Part shown: one piece after another, positions 8,916-17,878 of the stretch
How the letters are laid out: each line of letters opens with the position of its first letter
How positions within the stretch are numbered: position 1 is the stretch's first letter
Assembly: GCA_965226095.1 (NCBI GenBank)
Contig: OZ245336.1
Coordinates: 992,001-1,056,000 of the forward strand
Direction of reading: 5' to 3'
DNA length: 64,000 bases
Source of the DNA: JANQSP01 sp965226095
Lineage (GTDB): Bacteria > Bdellovibrionota > Bdellovibrionia > Bdellovibrionales > UBA1609
Notes under the pieces: model-generated
What the model saw: the letters and a program-made list of their open reading frames with translations, nothing else
Told to the model about the DNA's origin: nothing
Databases searched by the model: none
Position numbers and translations under genes: made by a program

Positions 8916-8948
8916 AGTCCTTCCCATAATGGGGAGGACTTTTTTTTT
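8916..8948 (+). terminator. Rho-independent terminator
   Basis: A stem with AGTCCTTCCC and GGGGAGGACT arms around ATAAT is followed by eight T residues, 35 bases after the stop of the zinc-ribbon/TPR gene. It is the clearest intrinsic terminator in the window. Confidence 0.88.
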
Positions 8949-9068
8949 GCAAAAGGTCTGGTTTTTTTTAAATTTCATAAGTTTTTAATGGAATATTCTT
9001 TGCAGGATTTCCATCTTATGAGAAACTTTTTAAAGGGTGTGTGAAACTATTGAAAATAGGAGAGAAAA

Positions 9069-9578
9069 ATGTGTTCCGGATTTATTAAAATTATTTTGTT
9101 ATCTATGTTGTTTCTTGTTTGTGGCTGTGGTGATAGTACCGGACAGTTTGATTCGGAAGTGGAGTTTGCGCATTTAAGCGCGGAATCTCGTAAAGGGCAG
9201 GAGTTTTATTTCAGCAATGATTTTAAAAATTTAGCCAATCAATCTGTTTATCTTCATATCATAACCAGTGTTGGTCAGTCTTTTACTCTACCTCCGGCAC
9301 AATATGGCAGTGTACAGGTGTCCAATACTATTATTGAAGGATTTCGTATGGATTCAGGTTGTGTCAAAGTATTGGAAAGAGATTTTCCAGTAACGATCAG
9401 TATTTGTGATTCAGCGGAGTGTTCTGCTATTAAAAATGTTGTGGATATCCATACTCCTGGTCACTATAATATCAGTGGAGTGGGTGGTTTGGTTATTCCT
9501 GAAATATATCCGGAATCCCCTTGTTCAGAAAATCTGATTCAACATATGGAGAACACCGGCGAATACACTCAATTATAG
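9069..9578 (+). CDS. Small lipoprotein with a Cys-paired beta-type domain
   Basis: Function unknown. AGGAG precedes the ATG by seven bases. The signal peptide ends with a lipobox (LFLVCGCGD). The mature 145 residues contain five or six Cys and the sequence CVKVLERDFPVTISICDS then TPGHYNISG. This resembles in layout the C-terminal domain of the lipoproteins at 2.9 and 3.9 kb (CVRLRG, VICG, CEPGNYNLI), so the four may share a fold. The similarity is short and judged by eye. Confidence 0.75.
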   Translation: MCSGFIKIILLSMLFLVCGCGDSTGQFDSEVEFAHLSAESRKGQEFYFSNDFKNLANQSVYLHIITSVGQSFTLPPAQYGSVQVSNTIIEGFRMDSGCVKVLERDFPVTISICDSAECSAIKNVVDIHTPGHYNISGVGGLVIPEIYPESPCSENLIQHMENTGEYTQL

Positions 9579-9656
9579 TTCATACTTGCAAGTTTTGTTA
9601 AAGCATGTACATCATTGAATCGAATATACTGAACTATATTTTAAGAATGTAAAAAC

Positions 9657-11792
9657 TCAAGAATCTGTCCTACAAAAGTTTTTGGAGAAAAAGCTGTTTT
9701 TTGTCAAATGAACGACAGTGATACTTTTTTTTGCTCTAGTCAGAGCAACATATATCAGTCGGTTCATTTCATTGCTAAGTTCCTCATTATTCCATTCCAG
9801 TATTTGTTGATGATATTGTGATTTTATTCTTTTATCCGCTTGTTTTGTACGGATACTTACAGCCCATTTTCCACTCTCTCTATGGGCAGTAAAGAAATCT
9901 GTCGTTCCATGACCACTTTTGGCAGAGGGAGGAAAATCATCCAGTAAAATAACATGTTCAAACTCCAAACCTTTGGATTGATGAATAGTCATTAACTGCA
10001 GACTGGAAGACTCTGTGACAGGAAGGGCGCTGGGTGAATCAGATCGTTGACTTTGGCTGGGCTGGCTTGGTTGAAAATCCAAAAATTTGTTTATAAAATT
10101 CAAAAGACTGGAAGAGCCTTTGAGTTCATAATCTCTTAGATAATAAATCATCTTCCATAGATTAGCTTCTCTCAGGCCGGTGGGATCTTCATAATGGGCT
10201 AAGTCCAATATTCCCAGGGATTCCAGAGCATTTTGAAAAGTATAAACAACACCTTCAGATTTACTTTGCTTTAAGAAATTTATTAACTGATGAAGAATAT
10301 TGTTTTCTATTTTGTGGCAAAAAGACCATAAGGATGTTTTTTCGTCTTTTTTATTCATCCAATCCATGAGTGTGTGATCAGGTATTCGACAATAGGGAGT
10401 TCTAAGCAGTCCAATAAGGTTTTCATCATTATGCGGGTTGAGTAAAAATTTTAACAAAAACACAGCATCTTTTATTTCTCGTTTATGTTTAAAATTACCG
10501 GAGGAGTGGAGTTGCACCGGCCACTGTTCTTTTTTTAAATATTGCGCCCATTCAATTAGAGTTTTGTTTTTTTTGCTTAAGATGACAATGTTTTTTGTTT
10601 CCGCCCCAGTGGATAATAGTTGTTTTATTCTCTGGTTTGTTTCCTGTTTAATATGATCTGTGTGGGGAATAAATTTAATATATTCTTTCAGTGGTGAAGA
10701 ATTTTCCTTTTTTGAATGCATAGGTTCAAATATTTTTGCAAAAGCTGGGTTGCGAGGGAAAAATTTGTTAAAGAAATCAATCAGTTCAGGAGATGAGCGA
10801 TAGTTGTGATTCAGTTGTTTAGATTTCCTCCGGGCTTTTTTTAAAAAAACAGAAGAATTGGCACCTCGAAAATAATAAATGCTTTGTTGAGGGTCTCCAA
10901 CAATAAACACTTGGCTGTTTTTTGTTAAATGATTCAATATTTCATCTTGTGTATGACTGGTATCCTGGTATTCATCCAAGAACCAAAAATCTGCAATGGA
11001 GTGTTTCATTGCTTGTTTTTTTAAAACTTCCAGAGTCATCAATTCCAAATCATTAAAGGTAACTCGAGCTAGTTTTTTCTTTTTTTGTGTCAATGAATGC
11101 AAAACTGTGTTTGCCAGGTTTTTCAGTTCAGTGGATACAGAGACAAATTCAGAAAGCAAATGTTTTTCGTCTTGAAGTAAGTTCAGTTCTTCTTGCTTCT
11201 TATTTGTTTTTTGTTTTAGTTGTATTTTTTTTTGAAGAGCTTCTTGTAGTTCATCCATTGTAGCTGAGTGGGAAGTGGGGCTGTATTGATTGTGTTTCAG
11301 ATAATCCAATATAAGAGATCGAATCTCATAAAAATGATAATGTTTTAATAGATCAACTCCCAGTTGGTTTCTTAGAAGTTGTTTTTTAAGAACAGTATCA
11401 AACAAATGATAAGATTCCTGCTCATCCATAATTTCAAAACCCGGACTGAGCTGAATATGGTGGCCATGGAGTTGTAAAAAGTTATGGAAAACCCCATGCA
11501 GAGTGGAAATTTGCAGGAGTGGTGAATAACTGATGTAATGGATAAGCTCTTTATCTTTTAATTCAATAGCTTGAATCATCAACCGTTCTTTTAATTCTCG
11601 GGTGGCTTTACGGGTAAAGGTGCTGATCACTATTTTGGGAAAGTGCTTATTTTGTTCACGGTAATTTTCAACAGATTGTAAAAATTTGTTAATTAGTGCA
11701 GTGGTTTTTCCACAGCCGGCACTGGCTTTTATAACTTCCAATGTTTTATTAAAATTTAATTCAGGTGGGAAGCTCTGCATATTTTGTTCCAT
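9657..11792 (-). CDS. UvrD/AddA-like superfamily I DNA helicase without nuclease domain
   Basis: ATP-driven helicase, probably working with the product of the gene upstream in double-strand-break processing. SF1 motifs are in order: Walker A (ASAGCGKTT), TFTRKATREL (Ia), DEYQDTSHTQ (II), GDPQQSIYYFRGA (III), NHNYRSSPELI (IV), TIHQSKGLEFEHV (V), YVALTRAKK (VI). It is about 711 residues, whereas AddA proteins reach roughly 1100-1200 and carry a C-terminal PD-(D/E)XK nuclease; here the protein stops soon after motif VI. It overlaps the upstream gene by 37 bases. The start is uncertain: ATGs at 11792 and 11780, and a TTG at 11807, all share the frame. Confidence 0.87.
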   Translation of the reverse strand: MEQNMQSFPPELNFNKTLEVIKASAGCGKTTALINKFLQSVENYREQNKHFPKIVISTFTRKATRELKERLMIQAIELKDKELIHYISYSPLLQISTLHGVFHNFLQLHGHHIQLSPGFEIMDEQESYHLFDTVLKKQLLRNQLGVDLLKHYHFYEIRSLILDYLKHNQYSPTSHSATMDELQEALQKKIQLKQKTNKKQEELNLLQDEKHLLSEFVSVSTELKNLANTVLHSLTQKKKKLARVTFNDLELMTLEVLKKQAMKHSIADFWFLDEYQDTSHTQDEILNHLTKNSQVFIVGDPQQSIYYFRGANSSVFLKKARRKSKQLNHNYRSSPELIDFFNKFFPRNPAFAKIFEPMHSKKENSSPLKEYIKFIPHTDHIKQETNQRIKQLLSTGAETKNIVILSKKNKTLIEWAQYLKKEQWPVQLHSSGNFKHKREIKDAVFLLKFLLNPHNDENLIGLLRTPYCRIPDHTLMDWMNKKDEKTSLWSFCHKIENNILHQLINFLKQSKSEGVVYTFQNALESLGILDLAHYEDPTGLREANLWKMIYYLRDYELKGSSSLLNFINKFLDFQPSQPSQSQRSDSPSALPVTESSSLQLMTIHQSKGLEFEHVILLDDFPPSAKSGHGTTDFFTAHRESGKWAVSIRTKQADKRIKSQYHQQILEWNNEELSNEMNRLIYVALTRAKKSITVVHLTKNSFFSKNFCRTDS

Positions 11793-14512
11793 CGGCAGGT
11801 TAAACAATCACTTTTTTTAAATGGCTTTGGTGTAAAATGACCGGTTTTGATTTCGGTTATCAGTGCATTCATCTTTATATTTATTTCATCTAAGATTTGT
11901 TGTTTTTTGTCTTTTGGTATTAGAGAACGACTGCGAGAACTATTGAATAATTGGATATTTTGTGGAGTTTTTTCAGCATAGCCGGCCCAGCTAAAGTCTT
12001 TGTAGCTTAAATAAAGAGCTTGTTCAACAATGTGGGGTGGTAAGTTGGTTAAACCCAGTTCCACAGCCTGCATATAAAGTCCCAATTGAAAATTATTTTG
12101 TTGGTTCCAACCAGTCACTGCTCCTCCGGTGGGGAGAGTTTTTTTATAGTCAATAATAAAATAAGTGTTTTTGTCTGTGTCCATGTCTATACGGTCAACA
12201 ATGCCTTTAATTGAAATATCTCCTTGTTTATCCAAACAAGCTTTTTCCATATTCCAAAAACAATCATACTTAAATTCAAGTGCAATTGGTTTTAAGTGTT
12301 TAAATATACTGTTTAATTTTTTTTCATTTTTCAAAAACAACTTTGCTTTTTCCAATAGATAATTTTTTTCTTTTTCCAACATTAGAGGATGAATTGTTTT
12401 TATATACTTGGTATGTTTATCTTGCTTTAAAACATTTTCAATTTTTTGTTGAAGATCTTTATCAGAAGGATTGGGATTTTGTGGTAAAAGTGTTTTAATT
12501 TTTTCAAATAATTCATGCATAAAAACTCCTTTTTTAGCAAAATCAATATCTACATCTTTTTCTGGCCCACTCCATAAATTAAACAACTTTTCACTGGCGA
12601 ATATAAAAGGACATTTAGCATATCTATCCAAAGAAGAAGCAGATAGTTTTTTTATTTGCCCTAATTCATTTTGATCTTTTGTAAAAAAAGTTTTTATAGA
12701 TTGTAGCCCTTTATCTTCTGCAATACTTTGTTCAATGAGCTGGATGCGGGATTCGCTGATATTTCTTTTAGAGAGGATATCTTTAACATTCTGTTTTTGT
12801 TGTTGTTTATCCCATAAAGTGTGTTCAGGTTGATGGAAAAACTGCAGATTTTTATTGCTATGTTTTTGAGCCTGTTCCAACCAGAGAGCAGAAGGGTTGA
12901 AGGGCTCACCATGAAAATCAGAAGCAGAAAAAGACAATATTAAATTTTTATGTCCTTGCTGTATGAATTGAATAATATTTTGTTCCAATTTATCACTGGC
13001 TTGTGTTTTGATAATAAAACCAAGATCTTCATTGATAAGATCTACCTCCATGGAAGAAATGAAATGATGTTTATCTGTTTTTAGACTTTGTTCGCTAAGA
13101 CCGGCCAAATAGATAAAATCGGCTTCTACCCAAGCCAAAGCATTAGTGCTTAGGCAATGAATTCCTTCCTGTTTTTCATTGGTTATTGGATATTCTTGCT
13201 GTCTTAAATGAGAGCTTAGTAAAGTGAGCCAGGATTCAAAAGGTAATTGAATATTTTGTAAAGTATTAAGTTGGAGTAATTCTGCATTTATTTTTTGTAA
13301 AATAGTTGGGTTTGTGTTTGGCAGTAATTTTTTAGCCCAGTTTGTAAACACTGTGGAATCTGCTAATAGGTATTTATCTCTGAGCCATTCTTTGTTGAAT
13401 AAATAGGGAGGTACATCGTCAATGTGTTTTGTGTGCAGGTAATTAGCTTGAAATCGCATAGGTGAATAATCAGAGTGAGTGTTATCACTATAAAAAATAG
13501 TTTCCAGATTTTCATATTCAATAACCCCTAAATGTGTCCACATGTTAGCCAGCCATAGTTGAATGGCAGGAAAGGAAATCAAGGATGTAGTTTCTGATTT
13601 TTTAAAAGGTATGTTTTCCATCAAAAGATGGCTTTTCAGGCAAGGCCAGTAATCTTCAATATTAGGCGCTAAAATACTCACCTGAGAGGGTTTTAATGTT
13701 TTTAAAGCTTTTTTTACTTGTGCGGTTATATCTTTTACTTCAGCCAGCATGGAAGAAAATTTTTTAACAGATATCAAGGGAACTTTGGGAGGAGGTAATT
13801 CTATCTTGGGTGTTTTTAATAGAGAACGATAAGGAATAAAAGAACATTGCCAGGCCTTGTCTTTATAGGAAAGGGGAATAAGAGTAGTGACTTGATTGTT
13901 TGTGGCCAATTGAGAAATGAGTTCTGATTCTATGGGGTTGATGTCAGAGCCAATATCAAATATCAACTCTTCCCACTGTGGGAGGTGGATATTTTTGTCC
14001 AACAAATAAGTATCCACCCATGAAGTTTCAATAATTTTCTTTTCTATTAAATAATTATGAAAAGATTGACTGAGTCTATACCACTTTTTCCAATGAGAAC
14101 TTAGGTTTTTCTTTTTAAAATTCCACCATTCTTTTAAGAGCGATTCTTGGTGTGGATGTTGTAGAATATGTGCCATCATGGAGATAAATTCGCACAGTAT
14201 GTAACCAGTTTCCTTGGTGTTTTGCCAGGTGGTACCCTGTGATTCAGAGATCCATTGTTGATAAATAAGGCAGCCCGTGATTCTGGAGACTACAGTTATA
14301 TCAGGATCTATTTCATGAAGAAGTTTTATCCAAAAATCCTGAACTCTGAACACACTGTTTTCTGCTGGCGGTTTTTTATTTTTTTCTAAGTGATTTAAAA
14401 TAAAAAGTTGAGATTTTATATCAGATGTAATCCATACAGAATTTTTTGGGTTAAAATCTTGTAAAATGTTTTTTTTCTCTGAGAGATGAGTGACTGTAAT
14501 TGTTTTCAACAT
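11756..14512 (-). CDS. AddB/RexB-like PD-(D/E)XK nuclease with predicted Fe-S cluster
   Basis: Likely nuclease subunit of an AddAB-type end-resection complex. The 918-residue protein shows the C-terminal RecB-family nuclease block: DRYAKCPFIFASEKLF (first Cys), MHELFEKI, the metal-binding Asp and catalytic Lys in FIIDYKK, and the closing Cys triplet in CLTCRWNKIC. Four such Cys bind a 4Fe-4S cluster in AddB. The N-terminal part resembles an inactive helicase: no Walker A lysine motif is visible, as is common in RexB-like proteins. It sits between coaE (14 bases upstream) and the helicase gene, with which it overlaps. Identification is by motifs and neighbour, not by full-length similarity. 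Confidence 0.85.
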   Translation of the reverse strand: MLKTITVTHLSEKKNILQDFNPKNSVWITSDIKSQLFILNHLEKNKKPPAENSVFRVQDFWIKLLHEIDPDITVVSRITGCLIYQQWISESQGTTWQNTKETGYILCEFISMMAHILQHPHQESLLKEWWNFKKKNLSSHWKKWYRLSQSFHNYLIEKKIIETSWVDTYLLDKNIHLPQWEELIFDIGSDINPIESELISQLATNNQVTTLIPLSYKDKAWQCSFIPYRSLLKTPKIELPPPKVPLISVKKFSSMLAEVKDITAQVKKALKTLKPSQVSILAPNIEDYWPCLKSHLLMENIPFKKSETTSLISFPAIQLWLANMWTHLGVIEYENLETIFYSDNTHSDYSPMRFQANYLHTKHIDDVPPYLFNKEWLRDKYLLADSTVFTNWAKKLLPNTNPTILQKINAELLQLNTLQNIQLPFESWLTLLSSHLRQQEYPITNEKQEGIHCLSTNALAWVEADFIYLAGLSEQSLKTDKHHFISSMEVDLINEDLGFIIKTQASDKLEQNIIQFIQQGHKNLILSFSASDFHGEPFNPSALWLEQAQKHSNKNLQFFHQPEHTLWDKQQQKQNVKDILSKRNISESRIQLIEQSIAEDKGLQSIKTFFTKDQNELGQIKKLSASSLDRYAKCPFIFASEKLFNLWSGPEKDVDIDFAKKGVFMHELFEKIKTLLPQNPNPSDKDLQQKIENVLKQDKHTKYIKTIHPLMLEKEKNYLLEKAKLFLKNEKKLNSIFKHLKPIALEFKYDCFWNMEKACLDKQGDISIKGIVDRIDMDTDKNTYFIIDYKKTLPTGGAVTGWNQQNNFQLGLYMQAVELGLTNLPPHIVEQALYLSYKDFSWAGYAEKTPQNIQLFNSSRSRSLIPKDKKQQILDEINIKMNALITEIKTGHFTPKPFKKSDCLTCRWNKICRASHLN

Positions 14513-14526
14513 AAAGGGAATTTCCT

Positions 14527-15126
14527 TTAGAAATTATGTTTTATTTTAATAATACATTCAAGCAGGAGGGTTTCTAAATGTTGCAGTGAACAGTTATTCC
14601 AAATTACATAATCCGCTTTTTTGATTTTGTCTTCTTGACTGATGTGGTACTGCATACGGTTTTTTAACATTTCTTTATTCCAACTTCGATGTTGTTTTAA
14701 ACGTTTTAATTGTTTTTCCTGTTGGATGGCCACAGTTATGACGATATCAAACAGCTTTTCCAGATTTTTTTCAAATAAAAGTGGCACTTCATAAAAAATA
14801 GGGGATTCTTTCCTTTTTAAAGCTTTTTTTTCTTCACCTTTCATTAAATGTACAATTGTTGGGTGAATGACTGACTCAAACTGAGACAATAAACTGGGTT
14901 CTTTAAAGATTTTTTTAGAGACTAAAGTCCTATTAAAATATTTGTTTTTATATAAATATTCGGGGCCTAATAAAGATAGTAATTTTTTATAGGAACTCGT
15001 GTGGGGCATTAGTGCTTTTTTAGCAAGGTCATCCATGGAAATCACTCTCATTCCATGGCATTTCAGTATTGTGCCAATGGTGGATTTACCGGCCCCTATC
15101 ACTCCTGTTAAAGCAATTTTGTACAT
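14527..15126 (-). CDS. coaE: Dephospho-CoA kinase
   Basis: Phosphorylates dephospho-CoA at the ribose 3' hydroxyl, the last step of coenzyme A synthesis. The P-loop GVIGAGKSTIG starts at residue 8, the substrate-binding segment reads MDDLAKKAL, and EVPLLFEKNLEKLFD and the lid region (RLKQHRSWNKEMLKNRM) follow. The length of 199 residues is normal. It is the first gene of the minus-strand run coaE, AddB-like nuclease, helicase; only 14 bases separate it from the nuclease gene. The divergent kinase gene begins 80 bases away. Confidence 0.94.
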   Translation of the reverse strand: MYKIALTGVIGAGKSTIGTILKCHGMRVISMDDLAKKALMPHTSSYKKLLSLLGPEYLYKNKYFNRTLVSKKIFKEPSLLSQFESVIHPTIVHLMKGEEKKALKRKESPIFYEVPLLFEKNLEKLFDIVITVAIQQEKQLKRLKQHRSWNKEMLKNRMQYHISQEDKIKKADYVIWNNCSLQHLETLLLECIIKIKHNF

Positions 15127-15205
15127 AAATTTCCAAGTATAATAAAGTTATTATATTAAATAACCGAAATATATTTTATTCAATCATTAAAGAACAAAAG
15201 GTGTT

Positions 15206-17077
15206 ATGAGTAAAATAAAAATTACACAATTCGGTAAATATAAATTATTGAAACAAATTGCCAGAGGCGGTATGGCTGAAATTTTTATGGCTTGTGTTGG
15301 TTCTATTAAAAGCGCTCCAAAATTCGTAGTGATTAAAAGAATTATTTACACCCAAAGCAAGAATAAAGAATTTAATAAAATGTTTCAAAATGAAGGACGT
15401 ATTGCAACTAATCTGAATCACTCCAATATCGCTTCTATACATGAATTTGGTATAGCAAACGAACAACTTTTTATTTGTATGGAATATATTTCTGGTCGTA
15501 ATTTACGTCAATTGGTGAAAAAACTGCAAAGTCAAAAACAACAATTAAATGTGGAGGAATGTACTTATATTGTTAGAAATGCTTGTTTAGGTCTGGATTA
15601 TGCACATAACTGCACGGACAGTGCTACTGGGCAGCCTTTAAATATTATTCACAGAGATATCAGTCCGCAGAATATCATGATTAGTTTTAATGGTGATATC
15701 AAGGTGATTGATTTTGGAATTGCTAAAATTGATGATTCGGAAGCCACAAAAGTAGGTGTGTTAAAAGGTAAGTTTGAGTATATGAGTCCCGAACAGGTGA
15801 GAGGGAGAGTCTTGGATCGTCAGACAGATGTGTTTTCCATAGGTAGTATTTTATGGGAGTTATTAACTGGTAAAAAATTATTTACTGGTTCTGATCCTAT
15901 TCAGATTTTAAAAAAAATTAAAAGCTGTAATATTCCCAATTTAAAAACACTCAGACCAGATTTACCAGATCGAATCGTGGAAATCACTCATCGCGCCTTA
16001 CAGGCTAATAAAAATTTGAGATATAACACAATGGATGAGTTGGGTAATGATTTGGCGATATTTTTAAATAAGCAATATCCTCACTGGACACAGAATCATT
16101 TTAGTTCTTTTGTAAAAAAAGTTTATATAGAAGAAATTTTGGAAGAAAGAAATAATTTGAAATCCTGTGCACAAAAGCTGAATGCTAAAGGGAGTCAAAA
16201 AAAATGGTCGTTTTTAAGTAGAAGCAATAGTGCCGAAGATATGCAGATGGGGAGCAATACATTTATGTCCAACCCTGAAGATATTGATAAGGCTCAGATG
16301 GTTACCAACACAATGACACATCATGAAACAGAAGGAACATCAGGTGGCACAGGTGACTTTGTTGCCAATATTACAAAAACAGAATTTGATGATAGTTTGG
16401 AAAAACTAAACCCTGTAAAGAAATCAAAGGTCTTGAATACAAATGAATATTTTCAGGGAAATATTGTTCAAACTTCGTCCAGGAAGGAAGTTTTTAAAGA
16501 TTATAATCCGTATAGTGCCAATGTTTTGATTGGTCATAAAGGTAGAAAGCAGGTAAGAAATAAAAAGTCAGGTGTGAAGTATATTGCTTACGCTTTATTC
16601 ACAGCAGTTTTTTTAATTGGAGGTTTTTACTTCTTTAAATCAGGGATTATCAAAGAGTTTCCACAGTTGACAAAATATTTTTCACCGAAGCTTGAAGGTA
16701 CAAGGAATGTTTCCAGTGAGCTTTCTGAAAAAGTTAAGCCTCTTCCTGTAACACCGCCACCAGAAAAAAATCCTCCGGCAGTGAAGACTCCTCCTAAAGT
16801 TAAAAGTCAGATAACTTTGAAACGTGTTTTTTTAGATACAGATCCTTCCGGAGCACAGTTTTCTGTTGATAATGGCCAAAAAATAAGTGGAGTGACTCCT
16901 ATTGTGCAGAAATTCCCAGCGGATCGACAGTTTACATTAACTCTTAAAAAATCAGGTTTTTTGGATAAAAAGGTGGTGGTTACACCGGAACAGATAAAAA
17001 AGGGACAATTGTTATACTACCTGGATCAGAGTGTTCAGCGAAAGCAGAGCAGTGAATCCTTTATTATTAATGATTAA
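15206..17077 (+). CDS. Membrane Ser/Thr protein kinase (Pkn/Hanks type) with C-terminal PEGA domain
   Basis: Cytoplasmic kinase domain at residues 8-280 with glycine loop (IARGGMAEIF), ATP-binding Lys (VVIKR), catalytic loop HRDISPQN, DFG (VIDFGIAK) and the APE-equivalent MSPEQVRG, so it should be active. A poorly conserved linker of about 170 residues follows, then one membrane helix (YIAYALFTAVFLIGGFYFF). Outside come a Pro-rich segment and a PEGA domain (VFLDTDPSGAQFSVDN, GVTPIVQKFPADRQFTLTLKK). PEGA domains bind cell-surface ligands or the wall, so surface sensing is plausible but not shown. The lipoprotein gene eight bases downstream is probably in the same transcript. Confidence 0.92.
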   Translation: MSKIKITQFGKYKLLKQIARGGMAEIFMACVGSIKSAPKFVVIKRIIYTQSKNKEFNKMFQNEGRIATNLNHSNIASIHEFGIANEQLFICMEYISGRNLRQLVKKLQSQKQQLNVEECTYIVRNACLGLDYAHNCTDSATGQPLNIIHRDISPQNIMISFNGDIKVIDFGIAKIDDSEATKVGVLKGKFEYMSPEQVRGRVLDRQTDVFSIGSILWELLTGKKLFTGSDPIQILKKIKSCNIPNLKTLRPDLPDRIVEITHRALQANKNLRYNTMDELGNDLAIFLNKQYPHWTQNHFSSFVKKVYIEEILEERNNLKSCAQKLNAKGSQKKWSFLSRSNSAEDMQMGSNTFMSNPEDIDKAQMVTNTMTHHETEGTSGGTGDFVANITKTEFDDSLEKLNPVKKSKVLNTNEYFQGNIVQTSSRKEVFKDYNPYSANVLIGHKGRKQVRNKKSGVKYIAYALFTAVFLIGGFYFFKSGIIKEFPQLTKYFSPKLEGTRNVSSELSEKVKPLPVTPPPEKNPPAVKTPPKVKSQITLKRVFLDTDPSGAQFSVDNGQKISGVTPIVQKFPADRQFTLTLKKSGFLDKKVVVTPEQIKKGQLLYYLDQSVQRKQSSESFIIND

Positions 17078-17085
17078 ACGTAAGA

Positions 17086-17598
17086 ATGAAAATAACAATA
17101 TATATAAAATATTTGTTTCTTATATTCACGGCAGTGGTTGTTGTGTCATGTCCGCAGTTAAATCATAGTAGTACTACACCTTGTAGTGGATACCAGTATA
17201 GTGAAAAACAACAATCCTGGGTGGATTACTCAGGGCGTCCGGTTTATTGCACAATAGCTGATGGAAAAAGAATTTTTGACTGGATTCCTCCAAAGGGTTG
17301 TCAACATTGGGTAGATGTATTTGCTATAGATGCTAGTGCTAAGGTTAGTGAAATAGTCATAGAGTATGGTGGTATAGGTCATAAGTACTGTGTGTTGCAA
17401 AGATATATTAGCTTGGGTGATAGTGGGCAGGTTTTGCTCATTGACAATGCTTATTGTCTGCGACAGACAGGTCAACAAGGACAAAGTTATTCCTTCAGTT
17501 CTTGTGAAGGCGTTTCAGCTTCCGATAATCAAAATACTCCTTCAAATACATCAGATCGTACAGATGGTTCAAGTGTTGATTCTAATTCAAGAGAATAG
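17086..17598 (+). CDS. Small exported or lipoprotein, partner candidate of the PEGA kinase
   Basis: Unknown function. The first 22 residues are a signal sequence ending VVVVSCPQ, a possible though weak lipobox. The mature part contains several Cys (PCSGY, YCTIADG, GCQHW, KYCVLQ, AYCLRQ, SSCEG) and ends in a Ser/Asn/Thr/Asp-rich tail. The KYCVLQRYIS to YSFSSC segment recalls the CV-x-L ... G-x-Y domain of the lipoproteins at 2.9, 3.9 and 9.1 kb. It starts eight bases after the kinase stop, so co-expression, and perhaps a role as kinase ligand or partner, is inferred from position. Confidence 0.7.
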   Translation: MKITIYIKYLFLIFTAVVVVSCPQLNHSSTTPCSGYQYSEKQQSWVDYSGRPVYCTIADGKRIFDWIPPKGCQHWVDVFAIDASAKVSEIVIEYGGIGHKYCVLQRYISLGDSGQVLLIDNAYCLRQTGQQGQSYSFSSCEGVSASDNQNTPSNTSDRTDGSSVDSNSRE

Positions 17599-17646
17599 AA
17601 ACCAGATTTTGTCGTTTCCTATGAAATTAGTAATTCACTGATAAAA

Positions 17647-17787
17647 GTATTCTTTTACCTTTTTATAATTTTATTACTTTTACAAAGTTTGTCATTCCCG
17701 TGAAAACGGGAATCCAGTTAACTGGATCCCTGCTTTCGCAGGGCTGAAAGCTCTTAGAGAGCTTTCAGTTACACAGGAATGGCGACC
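17647..17787. repeat. Composite repeat: 53-bp leader, palindromic element, nested 25-bp palindrome
   Basis: The segment 17647-17699 is identical to the reverse complement of 42531-42583. It runs into a palindromic unit (GTCATTCCCGTGAAAACGGG then AATCCAG and its mirror) at 17691-17787. Inside the second half, after CTTTCGCAGGG, sits CTGAAAGCTCTTAGAGAGCT plus TTCAG, an inverted repeat also found at 38.6-38.75 and 49.1-49.2 kb. The rest of the 280-base gap before the M16 gene shows only a second half-unit near 17810. Confidence 0.85.
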
Positions 17788-17878
17788 TTGATATACAGAT
17801 AGTTTTCTGGATTCCCGCTTGTAGGAAAATAAAAAAATACCTTGTCTTTAATGAATATTTGAAGCAACATTTGATGTT

